Below are positions 4,651 to 6,683 of a stretch of 6,683 nt of DNA, piece by piece. Numbering within the stretch: position 1 is the stretch's first letter; each line of letters begins with the position of its first letter. Below the pieces are notes generated by a model. That model saw nothing but the letters and a program-made list of their open reading frames with translations. It made no database searches and was not told the origin of the DNA. Location of the stretch: the NCBI GenBank assembly GCA_002401635.1, contig NVTQ01000005.1, positions 14,818-21,500 on the forward strand, given 5' to 3'. This DNA is from Pseudomonadota bacterium. GTDB taxonomy: Bacteria; Pseudomonadota; Zetaproteobacteria; Mariprofundales; Mariprofundaceae. Both the position numbers and the translations under genes were made by a program.

Positions 4651-6683
4651 ATGTCCAAACCTCTATCCGATTTATCCAAGCATACACCTATGATGCAGCA
4701 GTTTTTAACCATTAAAGCTGACTATGCTGATTGTCTGCTTTTTTATCGTATGGGCGATTTTTATGAGATGTTCTTTGAGGATGCTGTTGATGCATCAAAG
4801 ATATTGGACATTGCGCTTACCAAACGTGGTAAAGCTGATGGTGCAGACATTCCTATGGCGGGTGTGCCTTGGCATCAGGCAGAAAACTACTTGGCGAAAT
4901 TGGTAGCCGCAGGCAAACGCGTGGCTATTTGTGACCAGATGGAAGCTCCGAGTGGGAAAAAAGGTCCTGTGCGCCGTGAAGTTGTACGTGTCGTAACCCC
5001 TGGCACAATCACCGAATCAGAATTATTACCGCAAGAGCAAGCTGCGCCTTTGTTGGCAGTGTGTCGTAAAGCCGAGCATTGGGCTATTGCATCAGTAGAC
5101 TTGGCTTCAGGAATTTGGAAACTATTGGAAGGGCATGGTGATGCTTGTTTGGATGAAAATTTGGCGGTGCTACACCCAGCGGAAGTTTTATTGCATAGCA
5201 AGGATGATAGTTTAACTGATTACCAGATTTATCGACCAGGTGATTGGAGCTTTTCCAGTGAAGTGATGCAAGAGCAACTACAACAACGCTTTGGTGTAGG
5301 TGATTGGGACGCATTGAATTTCACAGGGCATGGCTTGGTTGCAGCGGCAGTGGGTGCGGTGTTGGTGTATTTGGAGCAAACCCAGAAATGTGAATTATCC
5401 CATTTGCAACTGCCCGTATTCAGAGAACAAGCAGTGGGTATGCAAATTGACGCACGTTCACGGCGTAACTTGGAAGTCTATGCTTCGTTAAATGGTGATG
5501 TGAAAGCAGGTGTGATGCATGTGTTGGATAAGACATGTACGCCGATGGGCGCACGCTTGTTGCGCGAATGGATTGATTATCCCTTGCTTGATGTGGCATT
5601 GATTTCCAAGCGTCAGGATGCGGTGCAGAGCCTCTTGGATGATGTGGATACACGGCAAGATTTGCGTAATGGTCTGGCACATATTCGGGATATGGAGCGT
5701 ATGCTCACACGTGTGGTCTTAAACCGTGCTGCACCGCGTGATTTTCGTGGTTTGGCAGATTCAATGTTGGCTTTGCCAAGCTTATTGCAAGCAATAGATG
5801 ATCGGGAAGGGATGTTTTCAGATGTTAAACCCGCACTGCAGGGCTTGCATGAATTGGCAGCGACACTGGATGTAAGTATTGAGGAGACTCCACCCGCAGT
5901 CTTTCATGCTGGTGCTGTGATTCAGCAAGGTTTTGATGCGGAATTGGATCGTTTGCGTGGTTTGGCAAAAGATGCAGGGGATTGGTTGAAGGCTTATGAG
6001 GCAAAAGAGCGTGAGCGTACGGGGTTGCAAAATTTACGTGTAAAATATAATAAAGTTTTTGGTTATTTTATTGAAATATCCAAGGCGCAAGCTGCCAGTG
6101 CGCCCGTTGATTATGTGCGCAAGCAGACGTTGGTGAATGCGGAGCGCTTTATCACCGATGAGTTGCACAGCTTTGAATCAGAAATATTGGGTGCAAAAGA
6201 TGCCGCCTTGACGCGGGAAGCCGAAATTGTTGAAACATTACGTCAGGCGATTGGTGCAGATGCCGCTGCTATTCAGGCGGCAGCCGCAGCTGTGGCATGT
6301 TTGGATGTGTTGGTTTGTTTTGCACAGGTTGCTTTTGAATACCGTTATATTCGCCCTGATGTTCATGCGGGTCAGCAATTGCACATTGAAGGTGGTCGCC
6401 ACCCTGTAGTTGAGCAATGTCTGCGTGATGAAAACTTTGTTGCCAATGATACCCATATGCATACGAAAAAACGCCGCTTTATGCTCTTAACAGGACCAAA
6501 TATGGGCGGCAAATCAACCTATATGCGGCAAGTGGCATGGATTGTTTGGTTATCGCATACGGGATGTTTTGTGCCTGCCGATGAAGCACGTATTCCTTTA
6601 ACTACCCGTTTGTTTACGCGCATTGGTGCAGGAGATGAGCTCGCCAGTGGTCGCTCGACATTTATGGTCGAGATGATGGAAAC
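4651..6683 (+). CDS. mutS: DNA mismatch repair protein MutS, 3' end cut by window
   Basis: The first 677 codons of MutS, open to the window end with no frameshift. MutS finds base mismatches and small loops in new DNA and recruits MutL. The mismatch-reading Phe and Glu are F37 and E39 in LLFYRMGDFYEMF. The TKRG and PMAGVPWHQAENYLAKLVAAGKRVAICDQ segments of domain I follow. LRVKYNKVFGYFIEISK (462-478) and RKQTLVNAERFITDEL belong to the lever/clamp region, with D where P is usual in the latter. Walker A is GPNMGGKST (615-623), and the GRSTFMVEM segment (667-675) is present; Walker B lies beyond the window. Numbering runs one ahead of E. coli, supporting the ATG at 4651. No clear Shine-Dalgarno precedes it, and a hairpin-rich leader does. 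Confidence 0.97.
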   Translation, partial: MSKPLSDLSKHTPMMQQFLTIKADYADCLLFYRMGDFYEMFFEDAVDASKILDIALTKRGKADGADIPMAGVPWHQAENYLAKLVAAGKRVAICDQMEAPSGKKGPVRREVVRVVTPGTITESELLPQEQAAPLLAVCRKAEHWAIASVDLASGIWKLLEGHGDACLDENLAVLHPAEVLLHSKDDSLTDYQIYRPGDWSFSSEVMQEQLQQRFGVGDWDALNFTGHGLVAAAVGAVLVYLEQTQKCELSHLQLPVFREQAVGMQIDARSRRNLEVYASLNGDVKAGVMHVLDKTCTPMGARLLREWIDYPLLDVALISKRQDAVQSLLDDVDTRQDLRNGLAHIRDMERMLTRVVLNRAAPRDFRGLADSMLALPSLLQAIDDREGMFSDVKPALQGLHELAATLDVSIEETPPAVFHAGAVIQQGFDAELDRLRGLAKDAGDWLKAYEAKERERTGLQNLRVKYNKVFGYFIEISKAQAASAPVDYVRKQTLVNAERFITDELHSFESEILGAKDAALTREAEIVETLRQAIGADAAAIQAAAAAVACLDVLVCFAQVAFEYRYIRPDVHAGQQLHIEGGRHPVVEQCLRDENFVANDTHMHTKKRRFMLLTGPNMGGKSTYMRQVAWIVWLSHTGCFVPADEARIPLTTRLFTRIGAGDELASGRSTFMVEMME

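Overview
This window looks like chromosomal DNA from a mid-GC member of the Pseudomonadota (Proteobacteria). The RNase HII and MutS fragments follow the gammaproteobacterial pattern closely: the NILHATMLAM block in RnhB and the FYRMGDFYE start of MutS. The NfeD plus slipin pair is also common in this phylum. I cannot name a genus. Leucine is mostly TTG, and the core genes run near 50% GC where I counted by hand.

Layout, all genes on the + strand. Bases 1-100 hold no gene I can assign. A short NfeD membrane protein (101-547) and a paraslipin/QmcA-type SPFH protein (559-1524) form a tight membrane operon. A 39-codon basic ORF with a good ribosome binding site follows (1537-1656). Next come two genes that are visibly more AT-rich than their neighbours: a PD-(D/E)XK nuclease-like protein (1729-2865) and a DUF3553-type protein with a large uncharacterised C-terminal domain (2926-3834). 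A 9-codon ORF overlaps the start of the second one. The last 20 bases of that gene overlap the likely GTG start of rnhB (3815-4414). Then comes a 236-base gap (4415-4650) packed with inverted repeats, and finally mutS (4651 to the window end, truncated before Walker B).

Reading of the whole: the core is a membrane pair (NfeD/slipin) next to two genome-maintenance genes (rnhB, mutS). The nuclease and DUF3553 genes look like a two-gene accessory cassette inserted between slipin and rnhB. A defence or DNA-repair role is possible but unproven. The most unusual non-coding feature is in the rnhB-mutS gap. It is a 15-bp stem with one bulge, capped by an 18-nt loop carrying three C5 tracts. A plausible promoter lies before it and a terminator-like AT-rich hairpin after it. 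It is either a small RNA with an anti-Shine-Dalgarno loop or a structured mutS leader. Its arm and its loop are complementary to the ribosome binding sites of two other genes in this window.
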